Shown here: positions 25,638 through 35,675 of the stretch, in pieces
Layout: each line of letters begins with the position of its first letter
Position numbering within the stretch: position 1 is the stretch's first letter
Origin: Nitrosomonas stercoris
GTDB taxonomy: Bacteria > Pseudomonadota > Gammaproteobacteria > Burkholderiales > Nitrosomonadaceae
Reading direction: 5' to 3'
Assembly: GCA_006742785.1 (NCBI GenBank)
Contig: AP019756.1
Span: 1-61,451 of the forward strand
Length of the DNA stretch: 61,451 nucleotides
The notes under the pieces: generated by a model
Seen by the model: only the letters and a program-made list of their open reading frames with translations
Databases searched by the model: none
What the model was told of the DNA's origin: nothing
Position numbers and translations under genes: made by a program

Positions 25638-26669
25638 TCAGCCGAAATGCTCCTCAATGAAGCGTAATGTTGTTCGATATGCGTCGGTCGATTCAGGCAA
25701 TCCGGTTACGAGCCAGAAACCATGGCAAAGGCCCTCCCAAACATGAAGCTCAGTAGGCACACTGGCAGCGAGCAAGGCTCGATGGGAGACAAAAATGACA
25801 CTTAATGTCTCATCACGTCCCGCACCCATCAACAAAGTTGGCGGAAATTGTCTGAGAATATCTGGAAAGAATGCGGGCGCAACCAGAGGACTAAGGCTGT
25901 CGACGTTCTCAAAAAAATTCTGAGCGGTAACAGCTCCTGGGGATGGCGCAACCCCACCATAAAAAATATAACCCTCAAGAGCCGCCCCATAGTGCCCCAT
26001 ATCACCTTGCGAACCAGTTGCAGAAAGTACGTGAGCCAGACCAGCGCTAAATAATACTAATGCTGCGGGTGGCTGGATGCCATCCATAATCATACGTGCC
26101 ACAGACATCTGCATGATTTGACCACCCGCAGAAGTTCCTACCAGTGCGATTTCCTTAGGCTGATAGTCCAACTGGAGTGCACTATAAACCGCTATAATCT
26201 GCTCAATCTGTGCAGGAAATTTATTCTCGGGTGCGAGTGAATAATCTACTGAGACGACCTTGACGTCCCCAGTACTTGCTAATCCTATCGCTTCCGATAT
26301 CGCGCCTTGTCCATTACAGAAACCACCAGCATGGGCGAAGACAATGATTCGTGCACCATTAACGTTACCTTTATACGTTAATGGTGTTATCACATCGACC
26401 CGTACGCCTGCAATTACGTCAGATACGATATCAACCGCATAAATACTGCGAGCTCGATGGACCAGCATATCCCAGATAGGCTGCCAACGCTCGCGCGCCT
26501 TGTCCCATGGCTCACCATTTTCTACGAACATAGAACCTGGCAATATCTGCAAAAAATTAGTATAAAAATCTTTAGCTTCTATAGACAAAGCTTCGGACAT
26601 TGGAATTGTCATTGCAGGAATATTAATTTCTCCTGCACTACGAACCTCATCTAACATTGTAAACTCCAT
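25638..26669 (-). CDS. Alpha/beta-hydrolase (HSL family, fold-3 type)
   Basis: 343-aa esterase-like protein. Oxyanion-hole motif HAGGF (HGG variant), nucleophile elbow GTSAGG, acid in GAGRDETL and His in LCHGF complete a triad of the hormone-sensitive-lipase family. No signal peptide. It lies at the edge of the terpenoid-like island, facing away from the synthase operon, and could hydrolyse or transfer an acyl group on the product. Its role in that pathway is inference from position only. Confidence 0.85.
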   Translation of the reverse strand: MEFTMLDEVRSAGEINIPAMTIPMSEALSIEAKDFYTNFLQILPGSMFVENGEPWDKARERWQPIWDMLVHRARSIYAVDIVSDVIAGVRVDVITPLTYKGNVNGARIIVFAHAGGFCNGQGAISEAIGLASTGDVKVVSVDYSLAPENKFPAQIEQIIAVYSALQLDYQPKEIALVGTSAGGQIMQMSVARMIMDGIQPPAALVLFSAGLAHVLSATGSQGDMGHYGAALEGYIFYGGVAPSPGAVTAQNFFENVDSLSPLVAPAFFPDILRQFPPTLLMGAGRDETLSVIFVSHRALLAASVPTELHVWEGLCHGFWLVTGLPESTDAYRTTLRFIEEHFG

Positions 26670-26826
26670 ATTTTGGATTAATACTAATTAGAAAATACGG
26701 CAAAATACAGGACATCATTAATCACATCTACAATATGTTTGTGTTATTAATTCTCAATTATCCATAACTACAGATGTGCTTGATCCTGACATTTCCCCAA
26801 TAAATCGTACTTGCACATTCAACCGG

Positions 26827-27024
26827 TCAGAGCACCGCTTCATTCGGTACTTGAGCGGGTATTCTAAAATCCAAAGCTTTTCTCGGGCGAAAGTTTAGTT
26901 TTTCGGTAACCTCATTCAGTTGACACTGTTCGTATGTCGCCAAACTCGTTCCTTTTGGAAAATATTGTTTTAGCAGGCCACTGGTGTTCTCATTGATTCT
27001 TGTCTTTAAAGATACCAGGCGCAA
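26827..27024 (-). pseudogene. IS30-family transposase C-terminal fragment
   Basis: The frame contains NENTSGLLKQYFPKGTSL and LNFRPRKALDF, the end of IS30-type transposases. The catalytic parts are missing. It is part of an insertion-sequence graveyard (26670-27700) between the hydrolase and the synthase. Confidence 0.8.
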
Positions 27025-27177
27025 TATTAATAAGTGGCGGCAGTACTATAAGATGCGCCTCCGCTCTTCATTGAAGTGGAAAACCCTTGCTAAATTTGCC
27101 CACTGGGTAAAGAAAAATATCTTGTCCAAAATGCCGGAATTTTCTATTTTAGACCTGTGCTGATTCCGGGGCAGAAT

Positions 27178-27360
27178 CACTTTCGCACCTGATCTGACCG
27201 CATTCCGCGTACTGCTTCTTCTACCGATAGAAAGCATGTTCCGAAATTCCCACCTGCCGGATCAGATTCGCCACCGGTATCGCAAGCGCCCCGCCTGCTT
27301 CAATACCGCTACAATCTATTCTATTGGAAACCACTTCTTCTTTATGGCAAACGTCTCCTT
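27178..27360 (-). pseudogene. IS3-family OrfA remnant
   Basis: Conceptual translation gives FAIKKKWFPIE-stop-IVAVLKQAGRLAIP and LIRQVGISEHAFYR-stop-KKQY, a typical IS3-group OrfA HTH with two internal stops. Confidence 0.7.
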
Positions 27361-27554
27361 TTCAAAGTCTAGTTTGCTGAAAAACTCTTCTTCTGTCGGG
27401 TCCTAAATTCCTAAAGCAGATCAGCAGCATTACCCCAAGCAAGAATTAACCTATCATTTTTTTGGGGGGATTCTACCGCTCATGTGTCACTTGATTATGC
27501 AAACTGAATCGCCCCGGGAATTAAGAAGGCTCTAACCTTTGAGAGAATAGAGCA

Positions 27555-27674
27555 ATGAAGAAACAAAATCAGTTTTTGCCGAAAGTAAAAAAACGAGCAA
27601 TCTGGTTGATGCAAGAGCATCGTCAGGAATATCCATCGCTGTGGGGCGAGATCGGACTGGCAGCACCTATATAG
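27555..27674 (+). pseudogene. IS3-family OrfA N-terminal fragment
   Basis: 39 codons MKKQNQFLPKVKKRAIWLMQ... HRQEYPSLWGEI, matching the start of an IS3-family OrfA of a different subgroup from the previous remnant, then a stop. The interval 27675-27983 holds no gene I can see; it should contain the promoter of the synthase operon. Confidence 0.7.
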
Positions 27675-27983
27675 CTGGGTTGACGACAAACACTCACTTT
27701 ACAGTGAGATCCAAGTCAACACGAACTTCCAAGATTTTAGTGACGGTTATTCCTTGGGTGGCAAGGTCAACTCTCGGGTGCAATAGCAACTCTAGTGAGT
27801 TCTAAGTTTCAAGTAAGACGACGATCCTCAGGGATAGAAGCATTGAAAAGGAATCGAAACCACCTTCTGTTCTGTAAATTATTACTTCACCCTCTCTTTA
27901 TCATTAGGCAGTAATAATTTTCAAGAAGTAATAGCAAAAATCCGTAGCTACAGATGTAGTATTTTAAATGTTCCCAGGAGATT

Positions 27984-29933
27984 ATGTTCCATAACTACAG
28001 AAATCCGACCGCGGAGGTAGTGTTTAGGCCAGACGGGCAGACAAGCCTGATATCTGATGAGATAAATTCTTGTCTGCAGATGATGCTAAATGTTACGACG
28101 AAGGATGAACATAACTGGTTTTTTTTCTTGGAATGGGCTACAGACCTTGCATCGAAGAATCGACTCTATATCCAGATCGCAAGTGATGATGGCTTCGAAA
28201 GACACGAGCTACTTTTCTTGGCAGCACAAGCCGAGAAACATGATTTCGCAGGCCGTGTCGAACAGGAAGCCCACTTCTATGTTGTACCCAATCCACTCTC
28301 CAAAAAATTCCCGTATATCATGGAAATTATTGGTGATAAGGCTAAGATTCTGATTTGCGAGGATGATAAAGGAGTAAGAGCCAAAGGTAAATTCGGTGTA
28401 CTGGATTTTGACTTTAACGTAGTGATCAGATCGGAAGGATTGGCTTTTGGAGAGATTAGCAATGGGTCGTTCATAAAAACTGTTGTGCGAGGGGAAGCAT
28501 GGGCTTCTCATCAATGTAACTCTCAAAGCGTTGTCACAACGGAACGTTGCGGTCTTTTGATCCCATCGTTGGGCATCTGGTTAGATGAAAAGGACTGCTC
28601 TGGCATGAGAAATTCGCTAGAGAGCTGGACGAGCGGTCTCACGTTCGAACGTTATCCCATAAATATACATGTCTGTAATACAGATGTGAACATCGATATT
28701 CGCGCTTTGCGTGTGGGATCCGAATCAGACTTTCTATATCTTTCTTGTCCTAGGTGGATTGGTTGGAGCAACGTTACCGGAAAAGTCGATGAATCGTTTG
28801 TGAATACGATCGGTTTATTTATTTGTCCAGGCGCACCATTATCCCCAATTGATGGTTTTCTGAAGAACGTGAGTAGCGTTGCTTACCGGGTTCTTGATCG
28901 AATGTTACCGCTCAATGCAGAGACTACAACTATACATGCGCTCTTTGGAACAAGGGAATACGCTGATTTAGACGTAGAAAATTTCCCGATTCAGTGCGCA
29001 TCTCCCGTATTGAAACCCATTACGACCATTTTGCAGCGCGGAGGACAAGCTTGGCGCGGAGTAATGCTCGCGCTTTGTTGTCAGGCAGTCGGTGGGGAAT
29101 TCGATGCTGCCAGTGGATGGCTCATCTTCGCAGAAATGCTGCATACGGGAGCACTTATCGTCGATGATGTACAAGATGATACCCCGGTTAGACGGGGTGA
29201 GCCCGCCTGTCACAAAATATATGGGAGAGCAACAGCAGCTAATTCTGGGACACTGGCCTATTTTATGGTGCAGCAAATTATTGAGCAGAGCACACTTAGC
29301 GACTGTCAGAAAACAGCAATTTACGGTGAGTACCTTGATCTTCTAAGGGTCACCCATATCGGGCAGGGCATTGATCATCAGCTTGATATCGAGCAGCTGA
29401 GCAATGAACCAACGGATACCGAACTCCAAGACATGCGTCAGCAGGTATATTACTGTGATCTCTTCAAATCAGGAATGCCATTTCGATCGTATGCGAGAAT
29501 CGGTGGGCTATTGGGAAATGCCACTGAAATACAGCTATCGTCACTGGGTCGATTCTTCCTATGCCTCGGTATTGCATTTCAGGCTATTGATGATGTAATC
29601 AGCATTACCGGTTATAGCGACAAGGATCCAAAGCGCGGAGACGATTTGCGGCGAGGCAAGATTACTCTGCCGATCCTGATGGCCCTTGGTTCGCTCGAAG
29701 GGATTGATCGCGAACACCTTTGCCGAGCCATCAAGTCTGCAAAAAATGACAGTGTCGCTGCGATCAATGTAGCAAAAAAAATTTGTTCGATGGATGTGCT
29801 GCAAGCTTGCCGTAATACCGCTATTGACGCAACTGAAGCCGCATATCGCGACCTCCAGCAAACCTTTCCCAGTAGTATCGGGATGTACCTCATCCAAGAG
29901 CTTGCTATCTGCACCTTACAAAAACATTATTGA
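27984..29933 (+). CDS. Fusion of an unknown domain with an isoprenyl-diphosphate-synthase-like domain
   Basis: 649 aa; AGGAG six bases before ATG. Residues 1-330 match nothing I know and look beta-rich. Residues 335-649 are an all-helical polyprenyl synthetase domain: first Asp-rich motif LIVDDVQDDTPVRRG intact (Asp394, 395, 398), GKITLP (558-563) intact. However, the IPP-binding motif GGKRxRP is GGQAWRG (353-359), and the second Asp-rich motif is DDVIS (536-540) instead of DDxxD. An enzyme that still ionises an allylic diphosphate but does not elongate (for example an IDS-derived terpene synthase) is one reading; a divergent prenyltransferase is the other. The next gene overlaps by 4 bp. Confidence 0.8.
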   Translation: MFHNYRNPTAEVVFRPDGQTSLISDEINSCLQMMLNVTTKDEHNWFFFLEWATDLASKNRLYIQIASDDGFERHELLFLAAQAEKHDFAGRVEQEAHFYVVPNPLSKKFPYIMEIIGDKAKILICEDDKGVRAKGKFGVLDFDFNVVIRSEGLAFGEISNGSFIKTVVRGEAWASHQCNSQSVVTTERCGLLIPSLGIWLDEKDCSGMRNSLESWTSGLTFERYPINIHVCNTDVNIDIRALRVGSESDFLYLSCPRWIGWSNVTGKVDESFVNTIGLFICPGAPLSPIDGFLKNVSSVAYRVLDRMLPLNAETTTIHALFGTREYADLDVENFPIQCASPVLKPITTILQRGGQAWRGVMLALCCQAVGGEFDAASGWLIFAEMLHTGALIVDDVQDDTPVRRGEPACHKIYGRATAANSGTLAYFMVQQIIEQSTLSDCQKTAIYGEYLDLLRVTHIGQGIDHQLDIEQLSNEPTDTELQDMRQQVYYCDLFKSGMPFRSYARIGGLLGNATEIQLSSLGRFFLCLGIAFQAIDDVISITGYSDKDPKRGDDLRRGKITLPILMALGSLEGIDREHLCRAIKSAKNDSVAAINVAKKICSMDVLQACRNTAIDATEAAYRDLQQTFPSSIGMYLIQELAICTLQKHY

Positions 29934-31489
29934 ATGACACGGATATGAGAACAACTAACTATGATCTTCTGATTGTGGGAGCTGGCGTTAGCGGGCTGGT
30001 AACAGCAAAACATGCGCTTCAGGCTGGACTATCAGTCCTCATTATCGAGGCTTCATCTAAGGTGGGTGGCGTTTGGGCCTTCGATCCGGATAAGCCAGGT
30101 GGTGTCATGTATTCTACCCGTATCAATGTCAGCAAATATAACTATGCATTTGCCGGGTTTCCCTTCCCGGAAGAGGTATCAGATTTTCCAGATCACAGAG
30201 AAGTTCTCGCCTACATAGAAGCTTACACAATCGAATATGCAATCAACAAACACATCGTGTTCAATACGGAAGTCACCAGACTTGAACAGTCAAACTCAGG
30301 GAATTGGATCGTAAATGGGCGCTCAAGCCCAGGTAATTCGGAGCAGTGTTGGACTGCACACTCTGTGGCGATTGCTTCGGGCCACCATAGAACTCCACTC
30401 TGGCCAAAGGTTCCTGGACTCGAGAATTTCAAAGGGAGGGTGCTTCACAGTTCACAATATAAGGGTAATCAATATTGCTTCCCAGTCGCAGATAAATCAG
30501 CTCTGATCATTGGTTTCGGCAATAGTGGAGTCGATGTGGCATGTGATATCGCTGCTAAGGCAGCTTCGGTCGTCATCAGTACGCGATCAGGCGCGTGGGT
30601 ACTTCCTAACTATATTTTTGGCTACCCTGCCGATCTTTATGCCGCTCGGGTTCTTAAGTGGCTTCCGTGGCAATGGACGTCAAATGCCTACGAAAAAGCG
30701 ATTATAGCTGCAACTGGAAATCCTGTTCGATGGGGATTGAGGCCTGCGCACAAAGCACTCCGCTCTCATCCAACCGTAGGAGGGCGGCTCATCAGCTTAC
30801 TTCAGAGTAAACAGATACGAATTGCCGGAGGTGTTCAACGAGTCACTGAGTATGGCGTCGTCTTCGATGATGGCAGCACATATAAAGCTGACATGCTTAT
30901 TTTCTGCACGGGTTATCGAATTGATTTCCCATTTTTATCCGACAAGATTCGGGATGTAGTCTTTGGGGCCACTGATAACCAAGTCAATCTATATATGAAC
31001 ATGTTTTCACCGCAGATTGGCGCAAGCCTCGCATTCATTGGTTTAGTACAACCGGATACCGGGGGATTGCTGCCAGTATCCGAGATGCAAGCACGATGGC
31101 TGGTCAATCTTCATCAGAAACGAGTCAAACTTCCCTCTTCGAAAGTGATGCAGCAGAGAATTAACAAAGATATGGAGTATCGCAGGAAACGATATGTCAA
31201 TTCACCGCGCCATACTATCCAATGCAACACGATTGCTTACAACGACGAGGTGGCTGCCTGGATTGACTCTTCCGCATTGCGCTACCGATCACCAAAATTT
31301 CTGTTCCGCTTGATTTTCGGAACAGGCGGGGTAGATCAATGGACCAATCACCGAACAAAAGATATCGATCAGCGGATCCAGAATGTTCCAGTTCCAGCCG
31401 CCATGAAGGGTCTTGGATGGTTTGTCTTGAGTGCTGGATTGATGATAACCGTTACTGGTTTAACCCTAATCGTCAGTTTCATAGTATGA
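29930..31489 (+). CDS. Flavin-containing monooxygenase, eukaryote-like with C-terminal TM
   Basis: 519-aa class B flavoprotein monooxygenase: FAD motif GAGVSG (17-22), FMO signature FKGRVLHSSQYK (167-178), NADPH motif GFGNSG (195-200) and FCTGY. Length and a terminal hydrophobic helix (about 494-517) resemble animal FMOs rather than short bacterial ones. Translationally coupled to the synthase fusion (ATGA), so it probably oxygenates that product or its precursor. The reaction is not predictable further. Confidence 0.88.
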   Translation: MNDTDMRTTNYDLLIVGAGVSGLVTAKHALQAGLSVLIIEASSKVGGVWAFDPDKPGGVMYSTRINVSKYNYAFAGFPFPEEVSDFPDHREVLAYIEAYTIEYAINKHIVFNTEVTRLEQSNSGNWIVNGRSSPGNSEQCWTAHSVAIASGHHRTPLWPKVPGLENFKGRVLHSSQYKGNQYCFPVADKSALIIGFGNSGVDVACDIAAKAASVVISTRSGAWVLPNYIFGYPADLYAARVLKWLPWQWTSNAYEKAIIAATGNPVRWGLRPAHKALRSHPTVGGRLISLLQSKQIRIAGGVQRVTEYGVVFDDGSTYKADMLIFCTGYRIDFPFLSDKIRDVVFGATDNQVNLYMNMFSPQIGASLAFIGLVQPDTGGLLPVSEMQARWLVNLHQKRVKLPSSKVMQQRINKDMEYRRKRYVNSPRHTIQCNTIAYNDEVAAWIDSSALRYRSPKFLFRLIFGTGGVDQWTNHRTKDIDQRIQNVPVPAAMKGLGWFVLSAGLMITVTGLTLIVSFIV

Positions 31490-31809
31490 AGATTTGTATC
31501 TTCATTAAGAAATTGTACGAATCATTGTCGGTAGGAAGATATTGGTAATACATTATGAAATCCATTTCCTGTTTCGATAAAAACGAGCATATATTACAAA
31601 TATGGTGATGGATATCTGCTGTTGGTTTCTATCACTTACGAGAAGCAGCGCATGAAATTCCTATATTATGGATTCATCACCTACATTCCTAATGTTTGGA
31701 ATCATAAACTAGCTATTAGTTAAATAGAGCGTATGTTCCAGAATCTTGAATCTGAGCAATCTGGTTGTACAGAAGAATATTCTTATTTCAGTGATTAGGA
31801 GATAACAAA

Positions 31810-32700
31810 GTGAAACCTGGTACTCGCAGCACAACTGCTGACTTTGCAGCGATGATGCGTGCGGCACATCTTGTCCTTGATAGTGAACCAAAAATTCTTA
31901 GAGATGTATTCGCTCTCCGGCTAAGCGGATTTGAGAATGAGAAAGACCTTTGCCAGGAGATCAACAAAATCAGCATAAATCTGGCGTCTAAATTGCCGGA
32001 ATCGTGCCCTGAAAATCTAATGGAAGCAACTCGAGCCGCTATCACTGTACGAAGCCGGATTGCTGAGGAGCGGCTTTCTGAAGCGATAGAACGTGGCGTG
32101 TCACAGTATGTGATTCTCGGAGCAGGGCTAGATTCGTCTGCTTATCGCCTGCCGGACACTGCTATAAATATTCGCGTGTTTGAGGTCGATTTTCCGGCAA
32201 CGCAGGAATGGAAACGAGCTCAAATCAATAAAATCTATCCGCATATTGCGGACCATGTTACCTTTGTCCCGATTGATTTCGAACGAGATTCACTCTTCAC
32301 TCGCTTGAAAGAACACGGGTTTGACCCACGGAGGTCCACCTTCCTTTCTTGGTTAGGAGTTGTATGGTATATCAGCGAAAGGTCTTTCTTCGAAACATTG
32401 CGCGAAATTGCATCCTCGGCCAACGGCAGTGAAGTTGTTTTTGAATATCCAGTGACAACTGATCTAGTCGCACCTATTGATCGCCCGCTTACCATGATGA
32501 TCAAACAGCTAGGCGCGGCGCGCGGCGAACCTGTTGGTTCTGGCTTCAATCCAGCAGAACTCGTCCAGAAAGTGATAGCCCTCGGCTTTGAAACAGTAAC
32601 AGATTTATCATCTAGCGATATTCAAGCACGATATTTTCACGAACGCCAAGATAGACTCAGAATGCCCAGCATCGGCCATTTCTTGAGCGCACGCCGATAA
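31810..32700 (+). CDS. SAM-dependent methyltransferase (TIGR00027/LCMT-like)
   Basis: 296-aa class I methyltransferase of the leucine-carboxyl-methyltransferase-like group: SAM motif VILGAGLDSSAYRLP (101-115), FEVDFPATQEWKR (124-136) and FLSWLGVVWYIS. GTG start with AGGAG 8-9 bases upstream. Members often O-methylate secondary metabolites. It follows the monooxygenase after 320 bp (31490-31809) in which I see no gene, so it may have its own promoter. Confidence 0.87.
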   Translation: MKPGTRSTTADFAAMMRAAHLVLDSEPKILRDVFALRLSGFENEKDLCQEINKISINLASKLPESCPENLMEATRAAITVRSRIAEERLSEAIERGVSQYVILGAGLDSSAYRLPDTAINIRVFEVDFPATQEWKRAQINKIYPHIADHVTFVPIDFERDSLFTRLKEHGFDPRRSTFLSWLGVVWYISERSFFETLREIASSANGSEVVFEYPVTTDLVAPIDRPLTMMIKQLGAARGEPVGSGFNPAELVQKVIALGFETVTDLSSSDIQARYFHERQDRLRMPSIGHFLSARR

Positions 32701-32961
32701 AACTAGTGAACTTCCTGCTCCAGCGGCAAAACAATAGTCTGAAGATCAGACACTATAGCAATCGCTATTAGTAGCTCAGCTGCTCATAATCTATGCTGAT
32801 TTCTTCATGCTCACAAACTGAGATGCTGACAGTGTCAATTCATGCCAGCGTTGGGTGGTGCTGCCTCTTTCTTGCTGCGAAGAGCTATAGAAGTAATAAA
32901 ATGAGCAGATTACGGAATCGGGTATAGCGCTAGATAAGATCTCCGCAGGCTTCCAATTCTC

Positions 32962-34569
32962 TTACTTTCTCAAAATCATATCAGAAGCTTTCTCGGCGAT
33001 CATGATCGTAGCAGCGTTCGTATTCCCGCTGACAATTGTTGGCATCACCGACGCATCCACAACTCTTAATCCAGTTAAGCCATGTACACGCAGATTGGAA
33101 TCTACAACGGCATCTAGATCATTTCCCATGCGGCACGTGCCTACGGGATGATAAATAGTCTCCGCATGTGCCCGAATATAACTTATCAAAGAGTCATCAT
33201 CAAATGATGTGATCATTCGTGAACTATCTTGATGGCGAACCAGGTCAAACTCAGAAGCATTGAGAATATCAATTGATCTCTTGAGTGCCTCTAACATGAC
33301 TCGAAGATCAGTTGGTTCTTGGAGATAGTTTGCTTCAATTGCGGGTGGTTCTGTCACTATTGAGGATCGAAGGCGAATTTTCCCACGACTACTGGGTTTG
33401 AGATGACATGCATGCAGCGTGTAACCATGGCCTGACATTTTTGATCTACCATGGTTTTCAAGCTGTGCTGGTACAAAGTGCATCTGAATATCAGGTTCAC
33501 TTCCGGAAGTATATGTGCTCATTAGAAATGCCCCAGCCTCCGCTGCATTCGAAACTGCCGGCCCACGCCCTGTGAACGCATATCTCAGCATTGCCTTTAC
33601 TTCTTCAAACAAATTCAAGTCATAAGTCAGTTTCGATCTGCTTTTATGAAGTATTGATATATTAAGATGGTCCTGCAAATTTTTACCGACACCCACTAAT
33701 TTATGCTTTGTCGGAATCCCTACTTTCCCAAGTTCAATGGGATCTCCAATACCAGATAACATTAAAATCTGCGGTGAATTGATCGTACCGCAGGAAACAA
33801 TAACTTCTCCGTCGCAACGAGCATAATATCTTCTGCCATCGGCTTTATACCAAACGCCTACCGCGCGGTTGTTATCGATTGCGATGCTTTCGACAAAACA
33901 GCGTGTTTTGACTGTTAGGTTCGGACGCTGTATGGCAGGATGTAAAAAGGCAACCGCCGTGCTACATCGGCGCGAACGTCGCTGCGTCACTTGATAATAG
34001 CCAACACCAAGTTGTGTCTCCCCATTGAAATCTGGATTGAAAGGAATTCCTTTCGAGATGCACGCTGAAACAAATATTTTACTTAGTGCGTTGAGATCAG
34101 TGAGATCCTTTACAGAAAGAGGACCACCAATGCCATGAAAGCTATTTTCACCTCTCTGCTGGTCCTCAGATCGTTTAAAATACGGTAGAACATCATCAAA
34201 GCCCCAACCTTTATTCCCTTGATTAAGCCATGAATCAAAATCATATCGTTGTCCACGAACGTAGCACATTGCATTAATTGAGCTTGATCCTCCAAGAACT
34301 TTGCCACGTGGCCAGTAGAGACGCCTACCATTAAGCTCTGTCTGTGGTTCTGTGTAATACTCCCATTTGTAAGCTGGCGTGCAGGACAATCGCCGAAGAC
34401 CTCCAGGAATATGAATAAGAGCACTGATATCCCGCCCCCCTGCTTCCAGAACCAAGACTTGGTTATCAGGGTCGTGCGATAAACGATCAGCCAGTACACA
34501 TCCAGCCGATCCCGCTCCGATAATAATATATCGAAATGATGTTCTGAGATTTATTACCTGCGTAGACAT
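32962..34569 (-). CDS. GMC oxidoreductase (choline/alcohol dehydrogenase-like)
   Basis: 535-aa FAD enzyme: dinucleotide motif [17 protein letters not shown] (14-30), GMC signature 1 around [13 protein letters not shown], signature 2 [16 protein letters not shown], catalytic His in [10 protein letters not shown] and C-terminal [16 protein letters not shown]. These enzymes oxidise alcohols to aldehydes or ketones. It converges on the methyltransferase across 261 bp with no visible gene, and closes the island. A hydrophobic 70-codon frame overlapping its start (34487-34699) is not supported. Confidence 0.9.
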   Translation of the reverse strand: MSTQVINLRTSFRYIIIGAGSAGCVLADRLSHDPDNQVLVLEAGGRDISALIHIPGGLRRLSCTPAYKWEYYTEPQTELNGRRLYWPRGKVLGGSSSINAMCYVRGQRYDFDSWLNQGNKGWGFDDVLPYFKRSEDQQRGENSFHGIGGPLSVKDLTDLNALSKIFVSACISKGIPFNPDFNGETQLGVGYYQVTQRRSRRCSTAVAFLHPAIQRPNLTVKTRCFVESIAIDNNRAVGVWYKADGRRYYARCDGEVIVSCGTINSPQILMLSGIGDPIELGKVGIPTKHKLVGVGKNLQDHLNISILHKSRSKLTYDLNLFEEVKAMLRYAFTGRGPAVSNAAEAGAFLMSTYTSGSEPDIQMHFVPAQLENHGRSKMSGHGYTLHACHLKPSSRGKIRLRSSIVTEPPAIEANYLQEPTDLRVMLEALKRSIDILNASEFDLVRHQDSSRMITSFDDDSLISYIRAHAETIYHPVGTCRMGNDLDAVVDSNLRVHGLTGLRVVDASVMPTIVSGNTNAATIMIAEKASDMILRK

Positions 34570-34984
34570 GAAACCACCACCTGCTAATAAACAAGAACAA
34601 CGACATATTTATCAGAAGCTTTAGTGTAGGGTCATACCAAAAAAGGAAAATAAAGCACGCCAAACCGACTGTAGTCGACGCAATAGTTCCGCCTATCATT
34701 GAAATTCACAATCACGATCAAAGTTACCAATTTTATTTTTTTATACAATGCTTTACGGCCGCGACAAAATCCAACCCCAGCAGATACATCGCCAAATCAA
34801 CGGCACCACCATCACCCATGGCCACATTTAACCTGATGATGCTTTTATCTCTGACCAGCACAAAGTCAAAGTCTCTCTCACCATACTAATTTCCAGGCTT
34901 CTTCGTTATTAATATGCACGGACTTTTCTCTTCCGCTTTCTCCATGCTCCTGACACTACGTAGAATGCTAGACAAGCCACCTGA
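34570..34984. other. Gap with no recognised gene
   Basis: 415 bp upstream of the GMC gene. Apart from the likely promoter of that gene I see no coding pattern, repeat or RNA gene. Confidence 0.4.
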
Positions 34985-35046
34985 GACTTATCCACAACCA
35001 CCCTCGCCAAAGGCTTCGCCATTAGTAATAGGGGAGGGACTTGGGA
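34985..35046 (-). repeat. Partial inverted copy of the 45.7/46.4-kb dispersed repeat
   Basis: On the minus strand it reads CAAGTCCCTCCCCTATTACT, AATGGCGAAGCCTTTG, then a shortened version of the remainder ending ATAAGTCTCA. The same sequence precedes and forms the 126-bp direct repeats at 45700 and 46418. It abuts the truncated resolvase, so it probably took part in a rearrangement. Confidence 0.65.
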
Positions 35047-35068
35047 CACTCGTATTTTTACTAGTAGT

Positions 35069-35497
35069 TTGCTGTTGATGCTGGGTTTTGTGCGGGAGGA
35101 CGATACAGTTATCGTCCATAGTATGGATCGGCTGGCACGTAACCTGGATAACTTGCGTCGATTGGTTCAAGAACTTACCGGGCGCGGTATCCGCGTCGAG
35201 TTTGTCAAAGAAGGATTGACCTTTACCGGTGAAGATTCGCCGATGGCTAACTTGATGTTGTCGGTCATGGGATCTTTTGCCGAATTCGAACGTGCTCTAA
35301 TCCGCGAGCGGCAGCGCGAAGGCATTGCACTTGCCAAACAACGTGGCGCTTATCGAGGGCGTAAAAAATCGCTGAACAGCGAGCAGGTTGCAGAAATAAA
35401 GCAAAGAGTCATGGCGGGTGAACAAAAAGCATTGATCGCACGTAATTTTGGTATCAGTCGTGAGACACTTTATCAATATTTAAGAACAGTGGATTGA
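35069..35497 (+). pseudogene. Serine resolvase lacking the N-terminal catalytic part
   Basis: 142 codons covering VREDDTVIVHSMDRLARNLD, SFAEFERALIRERQREGIALAKQ and a C-terminal HTH (MAGEQKALIARNFGISRETLYQYL). About 55 N-terminal residues with the catalytic serine are absent; the frame begins at a TTG inside the conserved region, directly after the dispersed repeat. An inverted 3' scrap of a sister gene is at 41568-41615. Confidence 0.82.
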
Positions 35498-35563
35498 TGC
35501 GCTTTTGTTATAAATAGTTTCAACATTAACTTCAGCAATTGAGTGCTGTCAACTTATGACATT

Positions 35564-35590
35564 CTGTGTCGTTGACTTCTGAAAATGACA
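35564..35590 (-). repeat. Tn402/Tn5053-like terminal inverted repeat
   Basis: On the minus strand: TGTCATTTTCAGAAGTCAAC..., matching the 25-bp ends of the Tn402/Tn5053 group, followed inwards by a related second repeat (GAATGTCATAAGTTGACAGCAC). It lies 67 bp after the truncated resolvase. An inverted partner is at 41475. Confidence 0.6.
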
Positions 35591-35615
35591 ATATAAATAG
35601 TGTTTGACAGTTGTT

Positions 35616-35654
35616 GGCCACCTGTGAGACAGTGGCTATTTAGGGTATACCCTA
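35616..35654 (+). promoter_or_regulatory. Candidate res/crossover site TAGGGTATACCCTA
   Basis: GGCCACC (35616-35622) followed by the perfect 14-bp palindrome TAGGGTATACCCTA (35641-35654), upstream of the small membrane gene and the complete resolvase. A related pair GGTGGCC (41961-41967) and TTGGGTATACCTTA (41929-41942) exists in opposite orientation. Confidence 0.45.
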
Positions 35655-35675
35655 TTTAACCGAAGAGTGCGACCC

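Noticed and set aside
34487..34699. Hydrophobic 70-codon frame on the minus strand overlapping the GMC oxidoreductase start
   Set aside because: It overlaps a well-supported gene by 83 bp, has no ribosome-binding site and reads into the FAD-motif codons in another frame.
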